A model generated the notes under the pieces. The model was not told the origin of the DNA, did not search any database, and saw only the letters and a list, made by a program, of their open reading frames with translations. Made by a program: the position numbers and the translations under genes. From a beta proteobacterium MWH-UniP1 (GTDB lineage: Bacteria; Pseudomonadota; Gammaproteobacteria; Burkholderiales; Burkholderiaceae_A), in contig CP143625.1 of assembly GCA_036362785.1 (NCBI GenBank), forward strand, positions 1,303,401-1,367,400: a DNA stretch of 64,000 nt. Direction: 5' to 3'. Positions 1 to 9,006 of this stretch are shown here, piece by piece; the first letter of the stretch is position 1, and the number at the start of each line of letters is the position of its first letter.

Positions 1-508
1 CCCCGAACACCACCGAGTGAATCACGCCCAAACGTGCACAGGCCTGCATCGCCACCACGCCCTCAACAGACATGGGCATGTAAATCAGTGCACGGTCACC
101 CTTTTTGTAGCCCATCGCTTTGATGGCGTTGGCCAATCGACAGACACGGTGATACAAATCTTTGTAGGTGACACGAGAGACTTCGCCGCCATCGGCTTCA
201 AAAATTAACGCGACCTTATCGCCATTGCCGGCCTCGACATGGCGATCTAGACAGTTATAAGAAACATTTAACAGGCCATCATCGAACCATTTGTAAAACG
301 GCGCCTTGCTGTCATCGAGTGTTTTGGTAAACGGTTTTTTCCACAGCACTTCAGCACGTGCGTGCTTGGCCCAAAAGCCCGCGTAATCGGCCTCGGCCTC
401 TTTGCACATGGCGTTGTAGGCCTCCATGCTGCCCAGTCGTGCTTTCGATGCGAACTCTGCCGGCGGAGGGAAAATCCGGCTTTCCTGCATTACCGATTGA
501 ATTGCCAT
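1..508 (-). CDS. acs: Acetyl-CoA synthetase, N-terminal part (runs off the window)
   Basis: The reverse strand encodes 169 residues from an ATG at 508 and remains open at base 1. The visible part matches the N-terminal cap and early adenylate-forming domain of acetate-CoA ligase, with the [16 protein letters not shown] and [16 protein letters not shown] segments. The enzyme activates acetate to acetyl-CoA through acetyl-AMP in the cytoplasm. A GGGGAG ribosome site lies 7 bases before the ATG. It is transcribed away from the fumarase gene at 681. Propionyl-CoA synthetase is the main alternative, because the catalytic domain lies outside the window. Confidence 0.88.
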   Translation of the reverse strand, partial: MAIQSVMQESRIFPPPAEFASKARLGSMEAYNAMCKEAEADYAGFWAKHARAEVLWKKPFTKTLDDSKAPFYKWFDDGLLNVSYNCLDRHVEAGNGDKVALIFEADGGEVSRVTYKDLYHRVCRLANAIKAMGYKKGDRALIYMPMSVEGVVAMQACARLGVIHSVVFG

Positions 509-680
509 AGTCGTGCTCCCCTTTGGATTTTTATTGGCGAGTTAGAATTCTTATGTTGCGGCGCCGCAAATCGTTTCTTGCCCAGCCAGCCTGTGTGCTT
601 CGCGTTTCACGCGAAGTCCTACCGGTCAGACCCCGATTTCGGAACCGCTTAAAATCTACCGCAAAAAGGGGAGTTGCGCC

Positions 681-2195
681 ATGGCTTGTATCAAACAGCA
701 GGATTTCATTCAAAGCATTGCTGATGCATTTCAGTACATCAGTTATTACCACCCGCTGGATTACATCAAGGCACTAGGCGCGGCCTACGAGCGTGAACAG
801 AGTGCTGCCGCAAAAGATGCGATTGCCCAGATTTTGACCAATAGCCGAATGAGTGCAGAGGGCAAGCGGCCCATCTGCCAAGACACTGGCATTGCCACCG
901 TATTTTTAAAAGTCGGCATGAATGTCCGCTGGGACGATGCCACCATGACCGTGACCGACATGGTGAATGAAGGCGTTCGCCAGGCCTACAACAACAAAGA
1001 CAATCTGCTGCGTGCATCGGTCTTGGCCGATCCTGCCGGCACCCGTAAAAACACCAAGGACAACACCCCTGCTGTCATCCACTACGAGATCGTGGCCGGT
1101 GATGGCATCGAAGTCATCTGCGCTGCCAAAGGCGGTGGCTCTGAGGCAAAAAGCAAATTGGTCATGCTCAACCCCAGTGATTCCATTGTGGACTGGGTGG
1201 TGAAAACCGTGCCCACCATGGGCGCAGGCTGGTGTCCTCCTGGCATTCTGGGTATCGGCATTGGCGGCACACCTGAAAAGGCGGCGCTGCTGGCCAAAGA
1301 GTCACTGATGGATGCCATCGACATGCCAGAACTTCTGGCCCGTGGGCCCAAGAACAAAGTCGAAGAACTGCGTGTCGAGATCTACAACAAGGTCAACGCA
1401 CTGGGCATTGGCGCCCAGGGCTTGGGGGGGCTGACCACCGTGGTCGACGTCAAAATTCTCGACTACCCCACCCATGCTGCGAACTTGCCAGTGGCCATGA
1501 TCCCGAACTGCGCCGCAACCCGCCACGTGCACTTTCACCTTGATGGCTCAGGACCAGCCCACCTCACGCCACCATCGCTGAACGATTGGCCCAAAATTTC
1601 CTGGTCAGCCGATGTCGAAAAATCAAAACGAATTGACCTCGACCAGCTCACCCCAGAGGAAGTCGCCTCTTGGAAACCGGGCCAGACATTGCTGCTGAAT
1701 GGAAAAATTCTGACGGGCCGCGATGCCGCCCACAAACGCATCTCCGACATGTTGTCCAAAGGCGAAAAGCTTCCCGTCGACTTTAAAAACCGCGTGATTT
1801 ACTACGTTGGTCCAGTCGACCCCGTGCGAGACGAAGTCGTGGGCCCAGCCGGTCCGACCACCGCCACCCGTATGGACAAATTCACCGAAACCATGCTGGC
1901 CCAGACCGGCCTGATTGCCATGATTGGCAAGGCCGAACGCGGCCCCGCTGCTATCGAGGCCATCAAGAAACACAAATCGGCCTACCTGATGGCCGTGGGT
2001 GGTGCCGCCTATCTGGTGAGTAAGGCCATTCGCAGCTCACGCGTGGTGGGCTTTGCAGATCTTGGCATGGAAGCAATCTACGAATTTGAAGTCAAAGACA
2101 TGCCCGTGACCGTTGCCGTGAACGCTGAAGGCATCTCCGTGCACGACACTGGTCCGAAAGAGTGGAAGATCAAGATCGAGCAGATGGCGCATTAG
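681..2195 (+). CDS. fumA: Class I fumarate hydratase (iron-sulfur)
   Basis: This 504-residue, single-chain class I fumarase interconverts fumarate and malate in the TCA cycle. The alpha domain carries the three cysteines expected to hold the [4Fe-4S] cluster: CQDTG near residue 66, WCPPG in the glycine-rich GIGIGG region, and NCAATRH. The beta domain follows (VGPAGPTTATRMDKF, then GKAERG). Length is normal for the one-chain form. A GGGGAG sequence precedes the ATG. It is probably the housekeeping fumarase, which makes the separate two-subunit hydratase at 25852-27367 redundant for the TCA cycle. The gene is convergent with the next one, with 8 bases between stops. Confidence 0.95.
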   Translation: MACIKQQDFIQSIADAFQYISYYHPLDYIKALGAAYEREQSAAAKDAIAQILTNSRMSAEGKRPICQDTGIATVFLKVGMNVRWDDATMTVTDMVNEGVRQAYNNKDNLLRASVLADPAGTRKNTKDNTPAVIHYEIVAGDGIEVICAAKGGGSEAKSKLVMLNPSDSIVDWVVKTVPTMGAGWCPPGILGIGIGGTPEKAALLAKESLMDAIDMPELLARGPKNKVEELRVEIYNKVNALGIGAQGLGGLTTVVDVKILDYPTHAANLPVAMIPNCAATRHVHFHLDGSGPAHLTPPSLNDWPKISWSADVEKSKRIDLDQLTPEEVASWKPGQTLLLNGKILTGRDAAHKRISDMLSKGEKLPVDFKNRVIYYVGPVDPVRDEVVGPAGPTTATRMDKFTETMLAQTGLIAMIGKAERGPAAIEAIKKHKSAYLMAVGGAAYLVSKAIRSSRVVGFADLGMEAIYEFEVKDMPVTVAVNAEGISVHDTGPKEWKIKIEQMAH

Positions 2196-2203
2196 AAGTA
2201 TGT

Positions 2204-2752
2204 TTAGTTGCGAGCGATCAGGCGCCTTGCCTGATCGAATCGCGATGACCAATAAGACTGATCAATGGATTCAATACGCACCACTCCCCTTGCCGTGGGT
2301 GCGTGAACAAAGCGTCGATCCCCCAGATAGACCCCAACATGGGAGTTCGGCCGGCCAAGGGTGTTGAAGAACACGAGGTCACCCGGCTCAATGGCGTGCC
2401 GGGCCACCTGCATACCAACAATAGATTGTTCCTCTGTGGTTCTGGGAAATCGCAGGCGAAAGGCATCTTGCACCACATGCGCGATCAAGCCAGAGCAGTC
2501 CAGACCCTCGGCCGGATTCATGCCGCCGAGTCGATAAGGCGTGCCCAATAACAGCACAGACCGGGAGGTGATTTCAGAAATTGCCTGCTGCGCCGACATG
2601 CCGGCCGGGAGCTGAATCAACCCACCAATTGGAATATCGGCCTTCCAGACCAAAGGCCGTGAGGGCGATGCGTCTGGCCGAAAACTGCTACAGCCAACAA
2701 GGGCCACGACCGATAGCAGCGCCGCGAAGCGAAAAAACCGGTCGAGTATCAT
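2204..2752 (-). CDS. NlpC/P60-family lipoprotein, cell-wall peptidase
   Basis: This 182-residue protein starts with a lipoprotein signal whose lipobox is LVGC (Cys about 21). The C-terminal half is an NlpC/P60 domain, with the nucleophile Cys in GLDCSGL and the catalytic His in NSHVGVYLGD; a further FVHAP motif follows. Such enzymes cleave D-gamma-glutamyl-diaminopimelate bonds in peptidoglycan. The likely site of action is the periplasmic side of the outer membrane. Substrate specificity cannot be read from sequence, and it resembles small Spr/MepS-type lipoproteins in size. Confidence 0.9.
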   Translation of the reverse strand: MILDRFFRFAALLSVVALVGCSSFRPDASPSRPLVWKADIPIGGLIQLPAGMSAQQAISEITSRSVLLLGTPYRLGGMNPAEGLDCSGLIAHVVQDAFRLRFPRTTEEQSIVGMQVARHAIEPGDLVFFNTLGRPNSHVGVYLGDRRFVHAPTARGVVRIESIDQSYWSSRFDQARRLIARN

Positions 2753-2811
2753 TGCGCCAATTCAAAAGACCTTTGAATGAAAATTCACGCTATTAGACAC
2801 AAGGAGACCAA

Positions 2812-3213
2812 ATGATTCAACGCCCCGCCCTAACCGCCGACGACGTGCAGCGTATCGGTGAAGCAGCACTTGCTGAAGCCAAGAAAAACAACTGGAACGT
2901 ATCGATTGCCATTTGTGACGAAGGTGGCCACCCCTTGTGGCTCAAACGGATGGACGGCGCTGCCGCCATTTCAGCCTATATCGCTCCACAAAAGGCCCGC
3001 ACTGCGGCGCTTGGCCGTCGTGAATCCAAAATTTACGAAGATGTCATCAATCAGGGCCGGACATCCTTTCTGTCCGCCCCAGAGCTCCAGGGCATGTTGG
3101 AAGGTGGAGTGCCAATCATTGTGGATGGCCACTGCATCGGTGCCGTCGGTGTGTCGAACGTGAAGTCATCAGAAGATGCACAAATCGCCAAGGCTGGCAT
3201 CGCCGCGCTGTAA
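2812..3213 (+). CDS. GlcG/HbpS-like (DUF336) protein
   Basis: The 133-residue protein has the compact GlcG/HbpS fold signature: NVSIAICDEGGHPLWLKRMDGA near the start, then YIAPQKARTAA, then a glycine-rich GGVPIIVDGHCIGAVGVS segment. Relatives are haem-binding or cobalamin-pathway accessory proteins, or occur beside glycolate genes; none of those contexts is present here, so the role is unknown. No signal peptide is visible, so it is probably cytoplasmic. AAGGAG lies 6 bases before the ATG. A strong hairpin terminator follows at 3239-3268, so it looks monocistronic. Confidence 0.85.
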   Translation: MIQRPALTADDVQRIGEAALAEAKKNNWNVSIAICDEGGHPLWLKRMDGAAAISAYIAPQKARTAALGRRESKIYEDVINQGRTSFLSAPELQGMLEGGVPIIVDGHCIGAVGVSNVKSSEDAQIAKAGIAAL

Positions 3214-3238
3214 AGAAGCTAGCAACCGTTACAGAGAC

Positions 3239-3268
3239 AAGAGCCCTGCAATACGCCGGGCTCTTTTC
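3239..3268 (+). terminator. Rho-independent terminator after the GlcG-like gene
   Basis: The stem AAGAGCCC (3239-3246) pairs with GGGCTCTT (3258-3265) around an 11-base loop, and a short T run follows. It sits 25 bases after the stop of the upstream plus-strand gene and abuts the stop of the convergent patatin gene, so it may serve both. Confidence 0.75.
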
Positions 3269-4137
3269 TACCGCGACGCCAGTTGTAGCCGATTTTTTAA
3301 ATCTCCCATCGCTTCCAGCGCAGCACGCTCGCCCTCGAGGATTGCCAAATTGCGGGCACCAAAATCCGTTCCCTTAATGCCTGCGATGGCTGGGCGCAAT
3401 ACAATATCGGCCTGAGTCAGTTCGTAATGGCTGACCCGATTGCCCATGATGGTAAATGTCTGAAGCAGCACTTCCAGGGTGCTGCCCACTGGCTGATTGG
3501 CCGGCTTGGCTGAGATGTCAACCGCCAGCACCACATCAGCCCCCAAAGAACGGGCAATACCCGCCGGCACGGGATGCGTGAGTCCACCGTCGACGTAATC
3601 ACGATCACCAATACGCACTGGCGTAAACACACCCGGCACGGCACTAGATGCTCGAATGGCCATGCCCGTGTCGCCACGCTGAAACACGATCGGCTGACCG
3701 CTACGCAGATCAGTGGCCACGACGGCAAGGGGCCGCTTCAGTTTCTCGATCGTGACATTTTTCACTTGGGCATTCACGAAATTGGCGATCGCCTCGCCCT
3801 TGATAATGCCCCGATTGCCAATCGTCCAATCTGAAAACGTACTCTCGTCTAGCGACAACGCAATGCGCTGCAAATCAAACCCGGTTAACCCCGAAGCGTA
3901 AAGCGCGCCCACCAGACTGCCGGCACTTGTTCCCACAATGAGATCCGGCTCAATACCATTGGCCTCTAAGACCTTGATCACCCCGATGTGGGCAAAACCC
4001 CGGGCCGCGCCCCCGCCCAGCACAAGTGCAAATTTCTTGCGAGACGCCACAGGCTTCGGGCCAGACGCACAGGCCGACAAGAGGGCCGCCGAGGCGGTCG
4101 AAATCAGAAAAGATCTTCTCAGCACAATCAACAACAC
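3268..4137 (-). CDS. Patatin-like phospholipase lipoprotein (RssA type)
   Basis: This 289-residue serine acyl hydrolase has the patatin oxyanion motif GGGAARG, the nucleophile elbow GTSAG and the dyad aspartate in YVDGG. An N-terminal hydrophobic segment ends in a plausible lipobox (LLSAC), so it may be a membrane-anchored lipase, with the substrate unknown. The listed start is GTG at 4137. However, AAAAAGG touches that codon, so TTG at 4131 or GTG at 4125 may be the real start. Upstream lies a duplicated leader of about 30 bases (4132-4200). Confidence 0.88.
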   Translation of the reverse strand: MLLIVLRRSFLISTASAALLSACASGPKPVASRKKFALVLGGGAARGFAHIGVIKVLEANGIEPDLIVGTSAGSLVGALYASGLTGFDLQRIALSLDESTFSDWTIGNRGIIKGEAIANFVNAQVKNVTIEKLKRPLAVVATDLRSGQPIVFQRGDTGMAIRASSAVPGVFTPVRIGDRDYVDGGLTHPVPAGIARSLGADVVLAVDISAKPANQPVGSTLEVLLQTFTIMGNRVSHYELTQADIVLRPAIAGIKGTDFGARNLAILEGERAALEAMGDLKNRLQLASR

Positions 4138-4200
4138 CTTTTTAAAAAACGTTTAACTGCTTCAATGACCAACACCTTTTATAAAAAAACTTTAACTGCT
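4132..4200. repeat. Imperfect tandem duplication of the patatin gene leader
   Basis: Two near-identical copies lie at 4132-4161 and 4170-4200. On the plus strand each reads CAACACCTTTT, then an A-rich run, then TTTAACTGCT. On the coding (minus) strand each copy carries an AAAAGGTGTTG ribosome-site-like sequence. The proximal copy includes the start region of the patatin gene; the distal copy has no ORF behind it. Confidence 0.8.
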
Positions 4201-4252
4201 GATCTGAGCGGTCTTCTTGGTGAAGCAAGTCACGAGACATGACTCGGCAGAA

Positions 4253-5146
4253 TTAAACCGAGTTCAGAAAATCGGCAACCACCTGAACCTGATCCTGATG
4301 CATCAGGGTTGGGGCGTGACCAATGCCAGCAAAGGCCACCGCCTGGGCCCGTGGCCCGCGACGGGTCATCTCAGCCAGTACATCGGCGGTCAACAAATCA
4401 CTCTCGGCGCCACGAATGACCAGTGTTGGACAAGCTATGGCATCAAAGAGATGCCAGAGTTCCAAATCCGCTGGGGGCTGCCCGGGGTGAGACGCCTGCC
4501 CGTAATGATGCCGAAATGGCGCCGCAATCGCTGGGTCGTAGTGCACCCGGACACAGTCAGAGCCAGGCACCTCGACTAGGCCTGCGTTAATCAGGCTATC
4601 CCACTGGGCTTCGGAGTGCGGGCCAAAGCCCCGATACAAGACCCGAAGCCGGGCATGGGCAGCCGCCCTGCTGGGGTATTCGGTTTCCCGACCCACATAC
4701 GCCGCAATTCGCCCCAAGGCCTCGCCGCTTAACTTCGCCCCCACATCATTGAGCACCAATCGTCGAATCGGCGATTGCGGCAAAGCCGCCAGAGTCATGC
4801 CAATCAGGCCGCCCATCGAGGTGCCCACCCAATCCACTTGGGCCACATTGAGCCGGGCCAAAAGCGTGACCATATCGTTCACGTACTGCGGCACGCCATA
4901 GGCCATTGGGTCTTTCAACCAGCCCGAGCGGCCCCGGCCAACAATATCGGGGGCCACCACTCGATAGTCCTTGTGCAAGGCAAGCGCCAGATCACGAAAA
5001 TCATCACTCAGCCGAGTCAGTCCGTGGACACAGACCAGAACCCGGGGATTGTCGGGATCGCCCCATTCCTGGTAGGCGACCCGGTGCAGGCCGGCGGGGC
5101 TGGCACACAAGACAGATGACACGCGGGGTAGCGCCGACAGCGGCAT
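4253..5146 (-). CDS. Alpha/beta-fold hydrolase
   Basis: This 297-residue alpha/beta hydrolase shows the oxyanion HGLTR segment, the nucleophile elbow GTSMGG, an acid in the GAESDLL strand region and the catalytic His in GIGHAPTL. The reading frame stays open to 5299, but family alignment begins at MPLSALPRV, so the start is placed at 5146. There is no signal peptide. The gene diverges from the 3-hydroxybutyrate dehydrogenase at 5204, which hints at ester or polyhydroxybutyrate-related metabolism. That link is inference only; esterase, haloperoxidase-like and polymer-oligomer hydrolases share this fold. Confidence 0.85.
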   Translation of the reverse strand: MPLSALPRVSSVLCASPAGLHRVAYQEWGDPDNPRVLVCVHGLTRLSDDFRDLALALHKDYRVVAPDIVGRGRSGWLKDPMAYGVPQYVNDMVTLLARLNVAQVDWVGTSMGGLIGMTLAALPQSPIRRLVLNDVGAKLSGEALGRIAAYVGRETEYPSRAAAHARLRVLYRGFGPHSEAQWDSLINAGLVEVPGSDCVRVHYDPAIAAPFRHHYGQASHPGQPPADLELWHLFDAIACPTLVIRGAESDLLTADVLAEMTRRGPRAQAVAFAGIGHAPTLMHQDQVQVVADFLNSV

Positions 5147-5203
5147 AGTGAACCCTTTATCATTAAGGACACAAAATCCTAACACCCGCAGGGAGACTCC
5201 CCC

Positions 5204-6001
5204 ATGGCAACACCCCGTATGCTCCAAGGCAAAGTCGCACTCGTTACCGGATCCACCAGCGGCATTGGCCTTGGCATGGCCAACGCAATGGCTGCCCAAG
5301 GCGCTGACGTCATGCTCAATGGTTTTGGCGACGCCAAGACCATCGCCGACTTACAAAAAAACCTTGCGCAAGAGCACGGGGTACGGGTGCTCTATCACGG
5401 CGCCGACATGAGCAAACCCAGCGAGATCGAAGACATGATGCGCGCCACCGAATCCAAACTGGGCCGAATCGATATCTTGATCAATAACGCGGGCATCCAG
5501 CATGTCGCCCCCATCGAGAGTTTTCCTGTCGAACGCTGGGATGCCGTGATCGCCATTAACTTGTCTTCTGCATTTCACACCATGCGCTGCGCAATTCCCG
5601 GCATGAAAAAACGGGGCTTTGGCCGCATTATTAACGTGGCTTCTGTGCATGGCTTGGTGGGTTCGGCAGAGAAATCCGCCTATGTTGCTGCCAAGCACGG
5701 CATTGTTGGTCTCACCAAGGTCGCCGCACTCGAGCTGGCCCAGACCCCCATTACCTGCAATGCCATCTGCCCTGGCTGGGTGCTCACACCTTTGGTTCAA
5801 AAGCAAGTCGATGCCCGTGCGGCAAGTCAAAAACTGTCAGCAGAAGAGGCCAAGCATCGTCTGTTAATTGAAAAGCAGCCATCGGGCGAATTTGTCACAC
5901 CCGATCAACTCGCTGCACTTGCCGTTTTCTTGTGCTCTGATGCAGCGACACAAATTCGGGGCGCCGCTTGGAATATGGATGGTGGTTGGGCAGCCCAATA
6001 A
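5204..6001 (+). CDS. bdhA: D-3-hydroxybutyrate dehydrogenase (SDR family)
   Basis: This 265-residue short-chain dehydrogenase has the NAD-binding TGSTSGIG motif, NNAG, the catalytic Ser in NVASVHG, and YVAAKHG with the Tyr-Lys pair. The HGLVGSAEKSAYVAAKHG and CPGWVLTPLVQKQ segments are characteristic of 3-hydroxybutyrate dehydrogenase, which interconverts 3-hydroxybutyrate and acetoacetate in polyhydroxybutyrate turnover. AGGGAG precedes the ATG. Another SDR substrate cannot be fully excluded. Confidence 0.9.
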   Translation: MATPRMLQGKVALVTGSTSGIGLGMANAMAAQGADVMLNGFGDAKTIADLQKNLAQEHGVRVLYHGADMSKPSEIEDMMRATESKLGRIDILINNAGIQHVAPIESFPVERWDAVIAINLSSAFHTMRCAIPGMKKRGFGRIINVASVHGLVGSAEKSAYVAAKHGIVGLTKVAALELAQTPITCNAICPGWVLTPLVQKQVDARAASQKLSAEEAKHRLLIEKQPSGEFVTPDQLAALAVFLCSDAATQIRGAAWNMDGGWAAQ

Positions 6002-6064
6002 CTGCTGATTCGACAGCCAAGCCCCCCCACGCTGCACGCCCACTCTCACCGACAAAAGACCGGA

Positions 6065-6484
6065 GTGTTGACCCACAACGCACGTCTTGCAATTGGCTGG
6101 CAAGAGATTCAAGAAGATGCCAAAAGACTGGCCGATCAGCTGTCTGCCATCGGCCAGTGGCGGCGCATTCTGGCCATCCCGCGTGGTGGACTCATACCCG
6201 CCACACTACTTGCCCACCACCTGAATATCCAAGAAATAGACTTACTCAAATGGCCAGACCGCACGCATCGGCCAGAGCCAATTGGTTTGACCGAAGACGG
6301 ACTGTTGATCGTTGATGAACTCGTTGATACTGGCAAAACCATCAAGATGATTAAGCCGTATTACTCCCGCGCCCATGTGGCCACCCTGTACGCCAAGCCG
6401 ATCGGCAGGCCCATGGCCGACAGTTTTGTAAAAGAGTTTCCCCAAGACGTCTGGCTAGACTTTCCCTGGGAGCGTTCGCCCTAA
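6065..6484 (+). CDS. gpt: Xanthine/guanine phosphoribosyltransferase
   Basis: This 139-residue type I phosphoribosyltransferase carries the PRPP-binding motif LIVDELVDTGKT. Its C-terminus (YAKPIGRPMADSFVKEFPQD then WLDFPW) aligns with E. coli Gpt, which salvages xanthine and guanine to XMP and GMP. The enteric protein is about 152 residues, so this one is slightly short. The start is GTG at 6065, with TTG directly after it. The gene is convergent with comEC, and the two stop codons overlap by 4 bases. Confidence 0.85.
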   Translation: MLTHNARLAIGWQEIQEDAKRLADQLSAIGQWRRILAIPRGGLIPATLLAHHLNIQEIDLLKWPDRTHRPEPIGLTEDGLLIVDELVDTGKTIKMIKPYYSRAHVATLYAKPIGRPMADSFVKEFPQDVWLDFPWERSP

Positions 6485-8988
6485 TCTGAGTCCTCGCCCT
6501 GCAGCGGCGTGCGACGACTATGCCAGTAACGCTGGTGGTCGGCCCAATAATCCCGAATGACAGGCTGCCGATTAGACCAAGACAACTGCAGGGCCCCAGA
6601 CAAATCGGTGCGCACGACTTGCCTTATGCCAAGTGCGGCGAGCCGATCCAACACCATTTCATTGGGGTGACCAAACCGGTTTCGATAACCCGCCTGAATC
6701 ACTACCAGGCTGGGGTTTACCGCCTCTAAGAATTCACGGCTGCTTGAGCTCTTACTGCCATGGTGGGGCAAGAGCAGCACCTGGGCAGCAAGTCCTGAAC
6801 TGCCAACCGACTTTGATCGGCCGCCCTTGAGATGTGCATTCCAAAGATTCTGGGCAACGATCATCTGTTCGGTTTTTTCTGGGATATCTCCTGCTAACAA
6901 CAGACTGCCGCCGTGGGCGTCTTGAATCCGCAACACGCAAGACTCCGCATTACGATCTTTGTGTTCTGGCTCAGTTGGGTGCAACACATCAAAACGAACC
7001 CCGTCCCACTGCCAGAAATCCCCTGCAACACAAGACCGTGCCCCGGGATAGTCTTGTGGTGCAGAAGAATAGCTTGCGCTAACCGGCATCACTGCCGTGA
7101 TTGATGTGTAGCCGCCATCGTGGTCCTGGTCTCCGTGAGAAATCATCAATCGATCAATTCGATTCACCCCAAAACGCCGCAGTGTGGGCAAGACCATGCG
7201 CTGGCCAGCGTCAGATGACCCAAAGCTGGGACCCGTGTCATAGAGCAACACATGACCATGTGTGCGAATCAACACACTTGATCCCTGGCCAACGTCGATA
7301 AAGGTCACCTCCATCTGGCCCCAGACCGGTGGGCTTGGCGCTGCACCATACAAAGCCAACAAACCCAGCCAGCCGAGATGCCGATAGCCATGCCAGCGCA
7401 CAGGAAGCACACGGCCAAGGGCGACCAACATTCCTGCTGATGCAATCGTGGTTCGCACAATTCCGGGAGACGGCCAATCCACCAGGGCAAACGACAAACC
7501 AGCACACCAAGTCAGTAAACCCGTCAAACCCTGTTGAATCCATGCGGCAAGCGCAAACCCGTATCCCGTGCCCAAAAGCCCCGTCTCGATGGCGCCCAAC
7601 ATGGCCAGTGGTGTCACCAGAAAACTCACCGTTGGAATTGCAACCGCATTGGCCAGCGGTCCCACCAAGACAATCTGCTGAAAGAGCAACACCGTCACAG
7701 GCAGCAAACCAAAGGTAATGGCCATCTGCGCGTGTGCGGCCTGTTTAACTTGGCCGACGAGTTTGTTTCCAACCTGCCGATAACGTGAGGGAGTTGCTGC
7801 CGCAGCCATTGCCGAGTCACTGCGAACTGCTGGCGTGTCTGCCAATGTAAAAAGCAGCCCCACCGCCATAAACGACAGCCAAAAACCCGGCGCCAATACC
7901 GCAATCGGATCTAAGGCCAGCACCACCAAGAGCGCCGCAGACAAGACTGCCCAGGGGCTTGCGCGAATGCCGAGAAGCACCGCAACGGACACCACCATGA
8001 CCATCCATGCAGTACGCTGCGCCGGCACCGCAAAGCCGGCCAACAGGGCATAGCCCAGCGCACCTGCCACCGCAAAGACCGCACGGACCGACTGGACAGG
8101 ACACCAAAGGCCCGATGCAATCGGCCAAACACAAAGGACACGCCACAGCATGCCGCCGATCCAGGCCGCCAACCCTGCAAACATCGTGACATGCAGCCCG
8201 GAAATGCTCATGAGATGAGAGACACCCGTTCGCTGAAACACCGCCCACTCCTCTACGGAGATCGCCCGCTGATCGCCGACCAACAATGCGGCGATCACGC
8301 CACGGGCAGGTGAATCCGGAATCTGTGATTCCACCTGTCCGCGAATCCAGTCCCGTGCCTGATCCACCGCAAGCTGAAGGCTGCGCTCTTGGCCCACCAA
8401 GATTGGCGCTGGATACTTTTTGCCGTCTTGAACGGATGCCGTGAAATACAACTGCTTTTCAAACATCCAGGCCTCGTAATCAAAGCCGCCGGGGTTCAAG
8501 GTGCCCACTGGCTGGCGGACCCGCGCCTGCATGGCCCAGCGCTGACCAGGAGATAAGACTGCGGGCAGACCTTGTTTGCCGTTGTCGTACCACTGCATCA
8601 CACCACGATTGGGAAATGCCTTTAACGGCTGGACATCGTCTGGATGTAAACGTGCCGACCTGACGGAGACTTCAAACCGCCAGCCACGTTCGTGCCGCGT
8701 GGGCAGATCCTCGATCACCACCTCTAACCAAAGCGAAGCTCGGTCAAGGCCATCTGGCAAACGATGATCCAACTGATGCTGCGCCACCATGCTGGTGATC
8801 AAGGCGGCCAAAACGGCGACCAGCAAAGGCCACACCCAGGGCATGACATCACGACGCAAACACGCAATGGCCAGCAGGCCGAAAACCGTCAGCCCCGGAA
8901 CAATGAAGTCTGAGGGCGCAGGAAGCACACGCTGCAGTTGGACCCAGCAAATACCAAGCAGCACGCCGATGGCGAGCCGAAAAATCAT
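6481..8988 (-). CDS. comEC: ComEC/Rec2 DNA-uptake channel
   Basis: This 835-residue integral membrane protein has a soluble N-terminal domain and the competence domain with many membrane segments (GVSHLMSISGLHVTMFAGL). The C-terminal metallo-beta-lactamase-like domain starts at VTFIDVGQGSSVLIRT and contains SHGDQDHDGG. ComEC carries single-stranded DNA across the inner membrane during natural transformation. The gene is complete and the metal motif is intact, so competence is possible. tatD follows upstream on the same strand with an 18-base gap. Confidence 0.93.
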   Translation of the reverse strand: MIFRLAIGVLLGICWVQLQRVLPAPSDFIVPGLTVFGLLAIACLRRDVMPWVWPLLVAVLAALITSMVAQHQLDHRLPDGLDRASLWLEVVIEDLPTRHERGWRFEVSVRSARLHPDDVQPLKAFPNRGVMQWYDNGKQGLPAVLSPGQRWAMQARVRQPVGTLNPGGFDYEAWMFEKQLYFTASVQDGKKYPAPILVGQERSLQLAVDQARDWIRGQVESQIPDSPARGVIAALLVGDQRAISVEEWAVFQRTGVSHLMSISGLHVTMFAGLAAWIGGMLWRVLCVWPIASGLWCPVQSVRAVFAVAGALGYALLAGFAVPAQRTAWMVMVVSVAVLLGIRASPWAVLSAALLVVLALDPIAVLAPGFWLSFMAVGLLFTLADTPAVRSDSAMAAAATPSRYRQVGNKLVGQVKQAAHAQMAITFGLLPVTVLLFQQIVLVGPLANAVAIPTVSFLVTPLAMLGAIETGLLGTGYGFALAAWIQQGLTGLLTWCAGLSFALVDWPSPGIVRTTIASAGMLVALGRVLPVRWHGYRHLGWLGLLALYGAAPSPPVWGQMEVTFIDVGQGSSVLIRTHGHVLLYDTGPSFGSSDAGQRMVLPTLRRFGVNRIDRLMISHGDQDHDGGYTSITAVMPVSASYSSAPQDYPGARSCVAGDFWQWDGVRFDVLHPTEPEHKDRNAESCVLRIQDAHGGSLLLAGDIPEKTEQMIVAQNLWNAHLKGGRSKSVGSSGLAAQVLLLPHHGSKSSSSREFLEAVNPSLVVIQAGYRNRFGHPNEMVLDRLAALGIRQVVRTDLSGALQLSWSNRQPVIRDYWADHQRYWHSRRTPLQGEDSD

Positions 8989-9006
8989 CGGAACACGAAA
9001 GCGCGG

